Positions 34,172-42,894 of a stretch of DNA of 64,000 nucleotides are shown here, in pieces. The notes beneath the pieces were generated by a model. It saw only the letters and a program-made list of their open reading frames with translations. It searched no databases and had not been told where the DNA came from. The DNA is from Verrucomicrobiaceae bacterium (GTDB lineage: Bacteria; Verrucomicrobiota; Verrucomicrobiia; Verrucomicrobiales; Verrucomicrobiaceae). Position 1 is the stretch's first letter. The number at the start of each line of letters is the position of its first letter. The translations under genes and the position numbers were made by a program. The stretch is from the NCBI GenBank assembly GCA_947466075.1, contig CANIBP010000030.1, positions 1 to 64,000 of the forward strand. Reading direction: 5' to 3'.

Positions 34172-35137
34172 ATGAGCGGCAGTCCCAACATCCCATCCAG
34201 CGAGATCACGCCCGAGGCGACTTTTCTCAATCGCCGCTTCTTCATGAAGTCGGCGATCTGGGCCGGGTCCACACTCGCCACGGCAGGATTGTATCGCACT
34301 TTTGCGCCGAGACCCGAGGTGCAGAATACTGGAGCGACTATCACGTCGGTTTCCGAGCCTGCCTTGAGCACATCACTCGCAGCGGATGAAAAGATCAATT
34401 CGTTCACCGAGATCGCGGGCTACAACAACTACTACGAGTTTTCGACGGACAAGTCGGAGGTGGCAGCTAAAGCGAAAGACTTCATAACTGATCCTTGGAG
34501 TGTGCAGGTCGGCGGGCTGGTGCAGAAGCCGCGCACCTTTGATCTCGCGGACCTGCTCAAGTTTGAATCTGTCGAGCGCACCTACCGTTTCCGCTGTGTG
34601 GAAGGTTGGTCAATGGTCATTCCTTGGGTGGGGTTTCCGCTGTCGAAACTGCTCAGCATGGTCGAGCCAACGAGTGCGGCCACGCATGTGGCCTTCGAGA
34701 CCTACTATGACATCAAACAGATGCCCGATTCCGGCTCGGCGGGCATTGACCTGCCGTATGTCGAAGGATTGCGACTCGATGAAGCGATGCATCCGCTCAC
34801 CCTCTTGGCCACGGGTTTGTATGGCAAAACTTTGCCGAATCAAAACGGTGCGCCGATTCGTCTCGTGGTGCCATGGAAGTATGGCTTTAAGAGCATCAAG
34901 TCCGTGGTGAAGATCACGCTCATGGATCGGGAGCCTCCTACCACCTGGAGCCTCGCCAATCCCGGCGAGTATGGATTCTACTCCAATGTGAATCCCAACG
35001 TGGACCATCCGCGTTGGTCACAAGCACGCGAACGTCGCATCGGTGAAGTGGGTTCGCGCGAGACGCTGATGTTCAACGGTTATGCGGAGCAGGTGGCCCA
35101 TCTGTATGCGGGCATGGACTTGAAGGAGGATTTTTGA
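34172..35137 (+). CDS. msrP: Protein-methionine-sulfoxide reductase catalytic subunit
   Basis: This 321-residue YedY/MsrP molybdoenzyme begins with a Tat-type signal (LNRRFFMKSAIWAGSTLATA). The molybdenum-ligating cysteine is C142 in FRCVEGWSM, and the pterin-binding region includes PWVGFPLSKLL and APIRLVVPWKYGFKSIK. With MsrQ it repairs oxidised methionines in envelope proteins, using electrons from the quinone pool. The ATG at 34172 is preferred over a TTG nine bases upstream. The msrQ gene follows after 6 bp, giving the standard msrPQ operon. Confidence 0.93.
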   Translation: MSGSPNIPSSEITPEATFLNRRFFMKSAIWAGSTLATAGLYRTFAPRPEVQNTGATITSVSEPALSTSLAADEKINSFTEIAGYNNYYEFSTDKSEVAAKAKDFITDPWSVQVGGLVQKPRTFDLADLLKFESVERTYRFRCVEGWSMVIPWVGFPLSKLLSMVEPTSAATHVAFETYYDIKQMPDSGSAGIDLPYVEGLRLDEAMHPLTLLATGLYGKTLPNQNGAPIRLVVPWKYGFKSIKSVVKITLMDREPPTTWSLANPGEYGFYSNVNPNVDHPRWSQARERRIGEVGSRETLMFNGYAEQVAHLYAGMDLKEDF

Positions 35138-35143
35138 TAAACC

Positions 35144-35761
35144 ATGACCTTAAGTTCTGATTCCCGTTTTCACCGGCAACTCGTTGTCTTCAACGGTCTG
35201 CTGCCTGCGTTACTCATTCTTCTCGATGCTTGGCGTGGCAAACTGGGAGCGAACCCGGTGGAGTTTATCACGCGTGCCACAGGCGTGCTCACACTCGTCT
35301 TCCTCGTCATCACGCTCATGGTCACGCCGTTGCGCAAGATCTATGGCTGGAATTGGCTACTCAAACAGCGTCGACTCCTAGGCTTGTATGCTTTCTTTTA
35401 CGGCGTGGCGCATTTGCTCACTTACCTGGCCTATGATCGTGACTGGCAACTACAAACCGTCATCGGTGACGTTTATAAGCGACCTTTCATCGCCATCGGC
35501 ATGTTCAGCTTCGCGTTGATGATCCCGCTCGCAGTCACTTCGACCAACGCGATGATCAAAAAGCTCGGCGGCCAGCGCTGGGCGCAGCTTCACCGCCTTA
35601 CTTATTACATCACCATCGGCGGTGTGCTGCACTATTACATCATCGTGAAGTCGGACATCACCTATCCACTAATCTTCGCCATCGTGGTCGCGGTGCTGTT
35701 AGGTTATCGCGTAGTGACGAGCCTAAAAAAAGCCCGGGGTGTTGCACCCCGAGCTTCGTGA
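35144..35761 (+). CDS. msrQ: Haem-binding membrane subunit of the MsrPQ system
   Basis: This 205-residue ferric-reductase-like membrane protein has about six transmembrane helices. Candidate haem-ligand histidines are in GVAHLLTYLA, AQLHRLTYYITIG and VLHYYIIVK. It passes electrons from quinones to MsrP in the periplasm. Its last codons (AR-GVAPRAS region) lie within the stem-loop of the terminator that serves the convergent gene on the minus strand, so the two 3' ends share sequence. Confidence 0.92.
   Translation: MTLSSDSRFHRQLVVFNGLLPALLILLDAWRGKLGANPVEFITRATGVLTLVFLVITLMVTPLRKIYGWNWLLKQRRLLGLYAFFYGVAHLLTYLAYDRDWQLQTVIGDVYKRPFIAIGMFSFALMIPLAVTSTNAMIKKLGGQRWAQLHRLTYYITIGGVLHYYIIVKSDITYPLIFAIVVAVLLGYRVVTSLKKARGVAPRAS
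35725..35755 (-). terminator. Terminator of the gene at 35777-36523, overlapping msrQ
   Basis: An 11-bp stem with one G-U pair in the minus-strand RNA (35731-35741 with 35745-35755) is followed on the minus strand by seven T. It sits inside the 3' end of msrQ and could also shape the msrQ transcript. Confidence 0.8.
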
Positions 35762-35776
35762 TTAAAGAAAATCCGG

Positions 35777-36523
35777 TTACTTGGCGGGCTCGGCATTCCA
35801 GACGGTGATGCCGTCGAACCAGCCGCTCTGGCCGGCGACGCCAAGTTCGATTTTCGATTTGGTTTCGTGACCGATACCGGGTGACTTGAGAAAGGCGACG
35901 GGTTTACCATCGATACTGACCCGCATTTCGTCTCCCACCGTTTCAACGACGAGCGTGTAGTCTTTATTCTCTTCCAGCTTCACCGGGAAAGTGGCGCTTT
36001 TGCCGATCATCATTTTGGCCACTTCGTCTTTCTTGGCAGGATCAGTTCGCATGGCCTTGATCACTTCGTTCTGGCTGCCTTCGCGCTCATCCATGACGGT
36101 CACTTTATCGAGCCGCACCTGAGCACGGCAGAGATGACCGTAATGAGAACCAGTGTGTTTGCGGTCGTCGAATTCGACGTCAATCATCGTGCAACCTTCG
36201 AAGCGGATGTTCACTTCCACCACGCTGTCTTTCGTCGGCACTTCCAAGCCATACACGGCGGCATGTGCCGTGATGATCGACTTGCCATCTTTCGAAGGCA
36301 TGTCTTTCACCCGAGTTTGCGTGCCCTTCAGCGCGTCTTTTTCAAAAACGAAGGTGTCCACCACGCGATGCCAGCGTTTGTCATGTTCGCTGCCGTTCAT
36401 GGTATCGGAGAACAACACTTCTTTCTTTTCGGCGATCGGTTTGGTCGGAATCTTGGGCAGATCAGCAGCGAATGAGACAGCGGTGATGAACAAGTAGGTG
36501 GGAAGCAGGAGGCGGATTTTCAT
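35777..36523 (-). CDS. Secreted beta-sandwich protein, LamG/DUF1080-like
   Basis: This 248-residue protein has a signal peptide (KIRLLLPTYLFITAVSFAA). A beta-rich domain resembles the DUF1080/LamG jelly roll: VLFSDTMNGSEHDKRWHRVV at the start, VVEVNIRFEGCTMIDVEFDD in the middle, and DYTLVVETVGDEMRVSIDGK and SPGIGHETKSKIELGVAGQS towards the end. DUF1080 proteins often bind or cleave glucosides. No catalytic residues can be named here. It is a single gene with its own terminator. Confidence 0.72.
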   Translation of the reverse strand: MKIRLLLPTYLFITAVSFAADLPKIPTKPIAEKKEVLFSDTMNGSEHDKRWHRVVDTFVFEKDALKGTQTRVKDMPSKDGKSIITAHAAVYGLEVPTKDSVVEVNIRFEGCTMIDVEFDDRKHTGSHYGHLCRAQVRLDKVTVMDEREGSQNEVIKAMRTDPAKKDEVAKMMIGKSATFPVKLEENKDYTLVVETVGDEMRVSIDGKPVAFLKSPGIGHETKSKIELGVAGQSGWFDGITVWNAEPAK

Positions 36524-36624
36524 GGCGCATTGTAACGAAACTTACCGCTCGCTTCATGCGCTGAAATGGAGGAATCCAAGTCAGTGCTTGAGTTTCATGC
36601 TGCCCACGTGTCTTCTCATGCTCT

Positions 36625-36966
36625 ATGAGCAACCCAGCCTGTCCGATGTGTGAGATGAACGATGTTTTGGATCACGCTGAGCGCTTTGAATGCATGACCT
36701 GCGGTCACGAATGGCCGAAGGAAGTAGCGCCGGATGCCCCGGACGCCGAACGTGTCGTCAAAGACGCCTACGGCCATGTTCTCGCTGATGGCGACATCGT
36801 AGCGATGATCAAAGACATCAAACTCAAAGGCTCCTCCGACGTGCTCAAAGTTGGCACGAAATCCAAGCCAATTCGCCTCGTGGAGGGCGATCATGAGATC
36901 TCTTGCAGGATGGAGGGCGTCCTGATTGGACTGAAGGCCTGCTTTGTGAAGAAGGTGACGGTCTAG
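36625..36966 (+). CDS. yjdM: Zinc-ribbon YjdM/PhnA family protein
   Basis: This 113-residue protein matches E. coli YjdM (formerly PhnA) in length and layout. The N-terminal zinc ribbon is CPMCEMND paired with CMTCGHEWP, followed by the SH3-like C-terminal domain with KDAYGHVLADGDIVAMIKDI and LKVGTKSKPIRLVEGDHEI. Despite the old name it is not a phosphonate enzyme and its function is not settled. It is monocistronic and convergent with ribD, the stops being only 5 bp apart. Confidence 0.9.
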   Translation: MSNPACPMCEMNDVLDHAERFECMTCGHEWPKEVAPDAPDAERVVKDAYGHVLADGDIVAMIKDIKLKGSSDVLKVGTKSKPIRLVEGDHEISCRMEGVLIGLKACFVKKVTV

Positions 36967-36971
36967 CACCC

Positions 36972-38039
36972 TCAATCCTGTAAGGGTTCGTCTTTCCATA
37001 CAGGAAACCCATGCACCAACACATTGTCGCCCATGGGGCGGACGGTGACTGGATCTAGCTCAATCGAGTTTGGCAGTGCCGGTCCAGCGAGCGAAGGTCG
37101 GCCACCGCCACAGAGGCGTGGGGCGATGTACCAATAGACCTCATCGACAAGCTTTTCGCGAAAAGCCTGGCCGAGTATGATGCCACCGCCTTCGATAAGC
37201 ACGGTTAGAACATTGCTTTTGCCAAGCTCGGCGAGTACTTCGGGTAAATCTTTACCATGCATGATGACCGTGCGGTCTTTGAATTCGTCGGTGAAAATAT
37301 GCGAATGCTTCGGGATTTCACCGCTGCGGGTGAGCACCACGCGCCAGGGCTGCAATTTGCCGCTGCCAGCACTGCCGTCGCGCAAGGTGAGCTGTGGATT
37401 GTCCTTCCGAATGGTTTCGGCTCCGACGATGATGGCATCCACACGCATACGCAGCCTGCGTCCATGCGCGCGCGCAGCATCGTTGGTGATCCACTGGCTT
37501 TCGCCCGCTGGACGTGTGAGACGGCCGTCGAGACTCTGGCCCGCCTTTGTGATCACATATGGTATGCCGGTGGTGATCCATTTGGCGAAAGGCCGAATCA
37601 TTGCCTTACACTCAGCCTCCAGCACACCTGCGGTCACCTCAATGCCTGCGAGCAGGAAGATATCGCGGCATTTGCTTTGGTGCTTGGGATTGGGATCATG
37701 CGCGCCAAACACGACGCGTTTGATGCCTGCGGTTTTGATGGCCTCAGTGCAGGGCGGTGTGCGGCCTTGGGTGCAGCACGGTTCGAGTGTGACGAAGATT
37801 GTGGCTCCAGGCAGCAGCTTGGGATTGAACTGCTGCGCATCCCGAATCGCCGCCACCTCGGCATGGGCTTCTCCAGCCTTACGATGATAACCCTGCCCGA
37901 TAACTTTGCCCTGCGCGACGATGACCGCACCAACGGGTGGGTTTGGACTGGTCAAACCGACACCGCGCTGTGCTTGATCGAGCGCGAGGTGCATCCAGCG
38001 CTGGTCGGGTGTTTCGTTTTTGTCGGAGGGTGGTGGCAT
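36972..38039 (-). CDS. ribD: Riboflavin biosynthesis deaminase/reductase
   Basis: This 355-residue bifunctional enzyme deaminates and then reduces the pyrimidine intermediate in riboflavin synthesis. The N-terminal deaminase has zinc ligands in HAEVAA (H59, with E61 as proton donor) and PCCTQGRTPPC (C88 and C97). The C-terminal RibD reductase domain shows VIVGAETIRKDNPQLTLR and VLIEGGGIILGQAF. No other rib genes are adjacent, and there is no room for an FMN riboswitch: only about 90 bp separate it from the divergent secretion gene. Confidence 0.95.
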   Translation of the reverse strand: MPPPSDKNETPDQRWMHLALDQAQRGVGLTSPNPPVGAVIVAQGKVIGQGYHRKAGEAHAEVAAIRDAQQFNPKLLPGATIFVTLEPCCTQGRTPPCTEAIKTAGIKRVVFGAHDPNPKHQSKCRDIFLLAGIEVTAGVLEAECKAMIRPFAKWITTGIPYVITKAGQSLDGRLTRPAGESQWITNDAARAHGRRLRMRVDAIIVGAETIRKDNPQLTLRDGSAGSGKLQPWRVVLTRSGEIPKHSHIFTDEFKDRTVIMHGKDLPEVLAELGKSNVLTVLIEGGGIILGQAFREKLVDEVYWYIAPRLCGGGRPSLAGPALPNSIELDPVTVRPMGDNVLVHGFPVWKDEPLQD

Positions 38040-38133
38040 GCGAAGCGTGCATGATAATCAATGCTACGGTGCTGAGAAGTAATAAGTTTAGGCTCGCCGC
38101 AGAAGGTGTGGTGAGGTTACTTTGCCGCCATTC

Positions 38134-39126
38134 ATGAAACTTTCCGAAAAAGCCCTCTTGTATCGCGAACTGGCGAAGCTGGTGGGCGCGGATTTCCATC
38201 TCGACCGCTCTATCCAGCTCCTACTGAATCAAAAGCCGTCGCATGCGCGTCGATCGTGGTTGTCAGGCCTGCAACAAGGTCTCGTCGAAGGAAAGAGCAT
38301 CGCAGAGTCGCTCACCACGCACTGTGGCGCGTTCTCTGGAACCTTGGAGTTTGCGTTGATCGAGGCAGGTGAACGCAGCGGGCGCCTCGGTGATGCGTTC
38401 ATCCATCTGGCACGTTATTTTGAAGCTTGGGACGTTGCGGTGCGGCAGGCAATCGGTGCCATGATCTATCCACTGGTGCTTGCGCATCTGGGCATCGTGC
38501 TACCGGAACTGCCAACGATGGTCACCGCCTCGATGGAGGGTAAAAATTACGCATTAGGCGGCCTATTCATGCCGCTGGCGATTCTGTGGCTGATCCTGTT
38601 GTCATCGTTTCTGCTTTGGCGCTGGTTGTCGCGGTTGGGAGCAGCATCCCCGGCGGTGGATGCCTGGCTGGGACGCATTCCGCTCATCGGCAGTGTGCGC
38701 AGGCACTGGGCGCTGGCACGTTTTGCCCAGGTGTTTCATGCCTGCCTGCTCGCTTCGATGCGCATGACGGAGTGCATGCTCCTCGCCGGCGGCGCCTCGC
38801 ATAGCGGCATGCTGCGGCGTGCGTCGCGGGATGCCGCGCAGCGCATTGCTGCTGGGGAAACCATCGCCGGTGCCATGGCAGACGTGCATGGCTTCCCGCT
38901 CGTGTTCGTGCATGGCACCGCCACGGCGGAGGAGTCCGGCACTTTGGACAATGAAATGAACCGCTGGGCTGCCGCTGAAACCATTGAAGCGAGCGATGCC
39001 GTGCAGCGTGCTTCACAATGGATCCCCAAGTTTGCCTACGGCATCGTGGTTCTTTATGTCGCCTATCGCATTCTGGGCATGATGAACGGCTACTTGGGCA
39101 GCCTGAAGCAATTGGGGGATCTGTGA
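38134..39126 (+). CDS. Type II secretion/type IV pilus F-family inner-membrane protein
   Basis: This 330-residue protein matches the T2SSF/PilC fold, with two cytoplasmic helical domains and three transmembrane helices. The segments seen are ALIEAGERSGRLGDAFIHLA, the membrane helix YALGGLFMPLAILWLILLSS, and a second GTATAEESGTLDNEMNRWAA block that mirrors the first. These proteins anchor the assembly ATPase to the membrane. No ATPase, pilin or secretin gene is adjacent, so it must work with distant partners. The ATG at 38134 is preferred over a TTG 12 bases upstream. Confidence 0.85.
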   Translation: MKLSEKALLYRELAKLVGADFHLDRSIQLLLNQKPSHARRSWLSGLQQGLVEGKSIAESLTTHCGAFSGTLEFALIEAGERSGRLGDAFIHLARYFEAWDVAVRQAIGAMIYPLVLAHLGIVLPELPTMVTASMEGKNYALGGLFMPLAILWLILLSSFLLWRWLSRLGAASPAVDAWLGRIPLIGSVRRHWALARFAQVFHACLLASMRMTECMLLAGGASHSGMLRRASRDAAQRIAAGETIAGAMADVHGFPLVFVHGTATAEESGTLDNEMNRWAAAETIEASDAVQRASQWIPKFAYGIVVLYVAYRILGMMNGYLGSLKQLGDL

Positions 39127-39195
39127 AGTCGTTGGTGGCGGATAATTCATGGCCGACGCATGAAAGTGCTTTACGGCTTGCGTGAAATGCGCTTT

Positions 39196-39211
39196 CTGTT
39201 CGCCCGAACAG
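39196..39211 (+). promoter_or_regulatory. LexA-type SOS box upstream of recA
   Basis: The sequence CTGTTCGCCCGAACAG is a perfect 7-bp dyad around CC, ending about 30 bp before the recA ATG. It contains TGTTC-N4-GAACA, the form reported for Verrucomicrobia LexA (recalled from literature, not checked here), so recA is probably damage-induced. The lexA gene is not in the window. Confidence 0.8.
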
Positions 39212-39241
39212 CTTTTAATAACCACACATACATCCACAATC

Positions 39242-40345
39242 ATGGCCCGCGCACCCAAAGAAAACGCCGAAGCGACCCCAAAACCCGACAAGCTCGCCGA
39301 AGCACGCGGGCGCAATCTCGATCTCGCCATTCAGCAGATTCAAAAAGACTACGGCGAAGGGGCCATCCTCCGCATGGGTGGCGAAGGCCTGAAGTCTGAC
39401 ATCAGTGTCATCCCCACCGGAAATCTGCTCATTGACCAAGCCTTGGGCACTGGCGGCTTTCCCCGCGGCCGTGTCGTTGAGATTTACGGCCCGGAATCCT
39501 CTGGTAAAACGACGCTCACTCTCACTGTCATCGCCCAAGCTCAAAAGACCGGTGGTCTCGCCGCTTTCATCGACGTGGAGCATGCACTCGATCCTGCCTA
39601 CGCCCGTCGTCTCGGTGTCAAAATGGATGAACTGCTCGTTTCGCAGCCGAGTTCCGGTGAAGAAGCCCTGCGCATCTGCGAAACACTTGTGCGCTCGAAT
39701 GCACTCGATGTCATCGTCATCGACTCCGTGGCTGCGCTCGTCACTCGCCAAGAGCTTGAAGGCGACATCGGCGATTCCACCGTGGGTGCTCAGGCACGCT
39801 TGATGAGTGCTGCTTTGCGCAAACTGACTGCCATCATCGCGAAGGCACGCACGTGCTGCATCTTCACCAACCAGATTCGTGAAAAAATCGGCGTGATGTT
39901 CGGTAATCCCGAAACGACCCCTGGTGGCAAGGCCCTCAAATTCTACTCCAGCGTTCGCGTGGACATCCGCCGCATCGGCGCCATCAAAACCACCGACGGC
40001 ACCGTCACTGGCAATCGCACCAAGGTTAAGATCGTCAAAAACAAGCTCGCACCACCTTACACCGAAGCCGAGTTCGATATCATGTACAACGAGGGCATCT
40101 CGAATGTCGGTTCCCTGCTCGATCTCGCCATGGATTACGAGATCCTGCAAAAACGCGGGTCGTGGATCAGCTATAAAGGCACGCAACTCGCTCAAGGACG
40201 CGATGCGGCGAAGGAAGTCCTGCGCAACGATGCCGCCGTCTATGCCGAGATCGAAGCAGCCGTGAAAGCCAAACAAGCTGAGAAAGGTGCCGCCGCTGAC
40301 AAAGGTTCGCCGAAAGCCGCACCTTCTGCAGACGCTGAGGAATGA
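39242..40345 (+). CDS. recA: DNA recombinase RecA
   Basis: This 367-residue RecA carries out homologous strand exchange and promotes LexA self-cleavage. The Walker A motif is GPESSGKT at residues 83-90, and Walker B lies in ALDVIVIDSVAALV. Loop regions and MFGNPETTPGGKALKFYSSV match the family. The C-terminus is a Lys/Ala-rich, Asp/Glu-ending tail. The start MARAPKENAE is chosen because the 20-codon upstream extension runs through the LexA-type box. Confidence 0.97.
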   Translation: MARAPKENAEATPKPDKLAEARGRNLDLAIQQIQKDYGEGAILRMGGEGLKSDISVIPTGNLLIDQALGTGGFPRGRVVEIYGPESSGKTTLTLTVIAQAQKTGGLAAFIDVEHALDPAYARRLGVKMDELLVSQPSSGEEALRICETLVRSNALDVIVIDSVAALVTRQELEGDIGDSTVGAQARLMSAALRKLTAIIAKARTCCIFTNQIREKIGVMFGNPETTPGGKALKFYSSVRVDIRRIGAIKTTDGTVTGNRTKVKIVKNKLAPPYTEAEFDIMYNEGISNVGSLLDLAMDYEILQKRGSWISYKGTQLAQGRDAAKEVLRNDAAVYAEIEAAVKAKQAEKGAAADKGSPKAAPSADAEE

Positions 40346-40450
40346 GATAAACAATAGCAGTTCCAAAACGGTGAACTGGCTCTTGCCAGCTTTCAGTTTT
40401 TGACTTTTCACGCCGCGTGCGCCTCCTTTCGCAGTCATTCCGCGATTCGT

Positions 40451-40858
40451 ATGGCTAAACACGGCCAGCAACAGCAGGAAACCTCCGCGAACGAAAATCC
40501 ATCGTCCGCCGGGGGCATGCAGGCTGTTGTCGAGCTCTGTAAAATTTCTGCCGGTGGCTTGATCTTTTGGTCGCGACATCGTTTTGACATCGGTGCCGAG
40601 GTTCTGGTGCGCATCGAACGCTCGGCCTTACCGCCAACATGTCAGGTGCTGACAACAGCAGATACCCAATGGGTCATGATCAAAGGATGGGTCGTCGCCT
40701 GTCCTCTACAGCGGCGTGCCGATGGTTCCTCCGGCTTTGAAGTCTCATTGCTGATTGAACAGACGCACTGTGAATGCCCGCCGTTGCCGAAAATCTCGGC
40801 GCAGATGTGCTGGCTGACGCCACCTCTGCCCGGCTTGCGCCGTTTCGGTTTGAACTGA
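40451..40858 (+). CDS. Small protein with a possible PilZ-like beta domain
   Basis: This 135-residue protein has a Gln-rich N-terminus, then a beta-rich core: AGGLIFWSRHRFDIGAEVLV, VMIKGWVVACPLQRRADGSS and GFEVSLLIEQTH. The order of strands and the RxxxG/FxVxL flavour recall PilZ (cyclic-di-GMP-binding) domains, but the strict RxxxR and D/NxSxxG motifs are not clear. The function is unknown. It lies between recA and the convergent rppH gene. The start MAKHGQQQQE is the first ATG that gives a sensible protein. Confidence 0.55.
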   Translation: MAKHGQQQQETSANENPSSAGGMQAVVELCKISAGGLIFWSRHRFDIGAEVLVRIERSALPPTCQVLTTADTQWVMIKGWVVACPLQRRADGSSGFEVSLLIEQTHCECPPLPKISAQMCWLTPPLPGLRRFGLN

Positions 40859-40863
40859 AAGCG

Positions 40864-41334
40864 CTAGGCAAACTCGATGCCAAAAAAATCCAGCATCACC
40901 TGACGATAGACGTGGCGCTTGAACTTAGGCACCCAGTCCATCTGAAACTCGGACGGTTTGATCCACTTGAAACTCACGAATTCACGATGAGTGGCATCTA
41001 GGTTGAAATCGTTATCCTCGCCGAGGAAGCGGCACAAAAAATAAGTCTGCTCCTGACCACCGTAGATGCCGTACTTCAAACGTCCCTTGTTGAATGCATA
41101 ACGGTAACCGTCACGCCTCTGCGTACTCTCCAATAGCGCACGCTTCACCCCAATCTCTTCTGCTAGTTCGCGAAACAGTGCCTTCTCGGCATCTTCACCT
41201 TCATCAATGCCACCCTGCGGGAACTGCCATGCGCCGGGAATATTGATGCGCTCCGCCACAAAGATGTCGCCGTTCGCCCGCTGTAGGATGGCGGCGACAT
41301 TCGGGCGATAGACGATGGCTTCGGCGGGGATCAT
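40864..41334 (-). CDS. rppH: Nudix hydrolase, RNA pyrophosphohydrolase-like
   Basis: This 156-residue Nudix hydrolase has the box at residues 41-63: GGIDEGEDAEKALFRELAEE followed by IGV. The N-terminal PNVAAILQRANGDIFVAERI and the INIPGAWQFPQGGID entry match RppH, which removes pyrophosphate from 5' triphosphate RNA to start mRNA decay; diadenosine-polyphosphate hydrolases share these features. Its start overlaps the stop of the upstream NlpC/P60-like gene (ATGA), so they are translationally coupled. Confidence 0.88.
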   Translation of the reverse strand: MIPAEAIVYRPNVAAILQRANGDIFVAERINIPGAWQFPQGGIDEGEDAEKALFRELAEEIGVKRALLESTQRRDGYRYAFNKGRLKYGIYGGQEQTYFLCRFLGEDNDFNLDATHREFVSFKWIKPSEFQMDWVPKFKRHVYRQVMLDFFGIEFA

Positions 41335-41855
41335 AGGCCGGATGGATGTCGCATGGTGTAGCCCTTGGTTGGTCGCGAGCGACTGGTCCAGCGCGGGCCA
41401 TCGCTATCGGAGTCACTGTAGCCGGTATCGAGCCGCAATCCGGCCACTTCCATGAAGACATGTCCTTTGCGTGCATACACCGTGATCCATTTGCCTTTGC
41501 CGCTGCTCCCATAGCTACGGAAAGCGCTCGAGGTCGTCGGTGCATCCAGTTTGCCCGCCGCATGCAACACATACGATGTCGTGCCAGAGCAGTCATAGGC
41601 GCTGTCTTCAAAGTGGGCATGTCCACCGCCACGTCGGTAGGGTTTGGTGCAGATGCGGTTGCCGGCCGTGATGGCGCGCAGGACGTCTGCAGGGGCATTC
41701 GCTGGGGGCACTGCCCGACCGCCGATGATGACCGCTGTCTTACCCGGAGCGTATTTGTACTCCCAGCGACTACCAGCGCTGGAGCCGCAATGGCAGAGCA
41801 GCGCGCACAGCGGCAGCAGGAGAAGATTCAGGGAAATTCGCATCATCGTCGCCAT
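41331..41855 (-). CDS. Exported NlpC/P60-like peptidase
   Basis: This 174-residue protein has an N-terminal signal (MMRISLNLLLLPLCALLCHC). The Cys pair there could be a lipid-attachment site, although the lipobox is not canonical. The NlpC/P60-like catalytic cysteine is C89 in YDCSGTTSYVL and the histidine is likely H132 in GHVFMEV. Such enzymes cut peptidoglycan stem peptides or related amides. The long upstream frame to 42053 overlaps the divergent ThuA gene and is rejected. It overlaps rppH by four bases. Confidence 0.72.
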   Translation of the reverse strand: MATMMRISLNLLLLPLCALLCHCGSSAGSRWEYKYAPGKTAVIIGGRAVPPANAPADVLRAITAGNRICTKPYRRGGGHAHFEDSAYDCSGTTSYVLHAAGKLDAPTTSSAFRSYGSSGKGKWITVYARKGHVFMEVAGLRLDTGYSDSDSDGPRWTSRSRPTKGYTMRHPSGL

Positions 41856-41933
41856 CGTATTACGCAGTTGTGAAATGACAAGGCGTGCAACACTGCCTTG
41901 CCTTGTTTTCAAAAACTCGCCACAATCGCCCCC

Positions 41934-42869
41934 ATGTTCAAGAAACTCATCGCCCCGCTCCTGCTTGCCACCATTGCCTGCGTCGTCGCTTTCTCCGCAC
42001 CCGCTGCCAAACGCAAGATTCTCTTCTTCTCCAAATCCAGCGGCTTTGAGCACAGTGTGATTTCATGGAAGAACGGTCAGCCCAGCTACGCGGAAAAAGT
42101 GCTGCTGGAACTCGGTGCGAAAAACGGCTGGGAGTTCGAGTTCTCGAAAGACGGCTCTAAGTTCAGCAAGGACTACCTCGCCCAGTTCGACGCCGTCTTT
42201 TTCTACACCACCGGCGATCTTTGCAGTGAAGGCACCGACAAGCAGCCGCCCATGTCAGCCGAAGGCAAGCAGGCGTTGTTTGATTACGTGAAAGCAGGGA
42301 AGGGGTTCATCGGCACGCACTCAGCCAGTGACACTTTCCACACCAACAACGAGGCGCTCAAAGGCCCGGACCGTTATGTGAACCACGGCGAGAAGGCCGA
42401 CGCCTACGTGCGTTTCCTCGGCGGCGAGTTCATCAAGCACGGCAAACAGCAGGACGCCAAGAACACGGTGACGAATGCCAAATTCCCTGGCTTCGAGAAG
42501 GTCGGCGCAACCTATGGCTTCATGGAGGAATGGTACTCGCTGAAGGACTTCACACCTGACATCCACGTGCTCAGCGTGATCGATGCGCCGGCCATGGAGG
42601 GCAAGGAATACGAGCGCCCCGCTTATCCGAGCACCTGGGCGCGCAAGGAAGGCAACGGACGCGTCTGGTACACTGCCATGGGCCATCGCGAAGACGTTTG
42701 GACCAATCCCACCTTCCAGGACATCCTCGTCGGCGGCGTGAAATGGGCACTTGGTGATGTTGAAGCTGATATCTATCCCAACCTCAAAGAAACCGCGCCC
42801 AACGCATTGACCAACCCACCCTACGTCGAACCACCGCCGCCAAAGCCCGCCAAACCGGCCGCCAAGTAA
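41934..42869 (+). CDS. Secreted ThuA-like domain protein
   Basis: This 311-residue protein has a signal peptide (LIAPLLLATIACVVAFSAPA) and a ThuA-like domain. Family blocks are ILFFSKSSGFEHSVISWKNG, FDAVFFYTTGD, GKGFIGTHSASDTFHTN and GRVWYTAMGHREDVWTNP, ending in a Pro/Lys-rich tail. It differs clearly from the first ThuA protein at 1072-2031, so the two are not recent copies. The next gene is cstA after 25 bp, on the same strand. Confidence 0.87.
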   Translation: MFKKLIAPLLLATIACVVAFSAPAAKRKILFFSKSSGFEHSVISWKNGQPSYAEKVLLELGAKNGWEFEFSKDGSKFSKDYLAQFDAVFFYTTGDLCSEGTDKQPPMSAEGKQALFDYVKAGKGFIGTHSASDTFHTNNEALKGPDRYVNHGEKADAYVRFLGGEFIKHGKQQDAKNTVTNAKFPGFEKVGATYGFMEEWYSLKDFTPDIHVLSVIDAPAMEGKEYERPAYPSTWARKEGNGRVWYTAMGHREDVWTNPTFQDILVGGVKWALGDVEADIYPNLKETAPNALTNPPYVEPPPPKPAKPAAK

Positions 42870-42894
42870 CTGATAAACGCGAACAGACACGACC

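Noticed and set aside
38040..38133. FMN riboswitch before ribD
   Set aside because: Only about 90 bp separate ribD from the divergent gene, too short for the aptamer, and no conserved FMN-aptamer boxes are seen.
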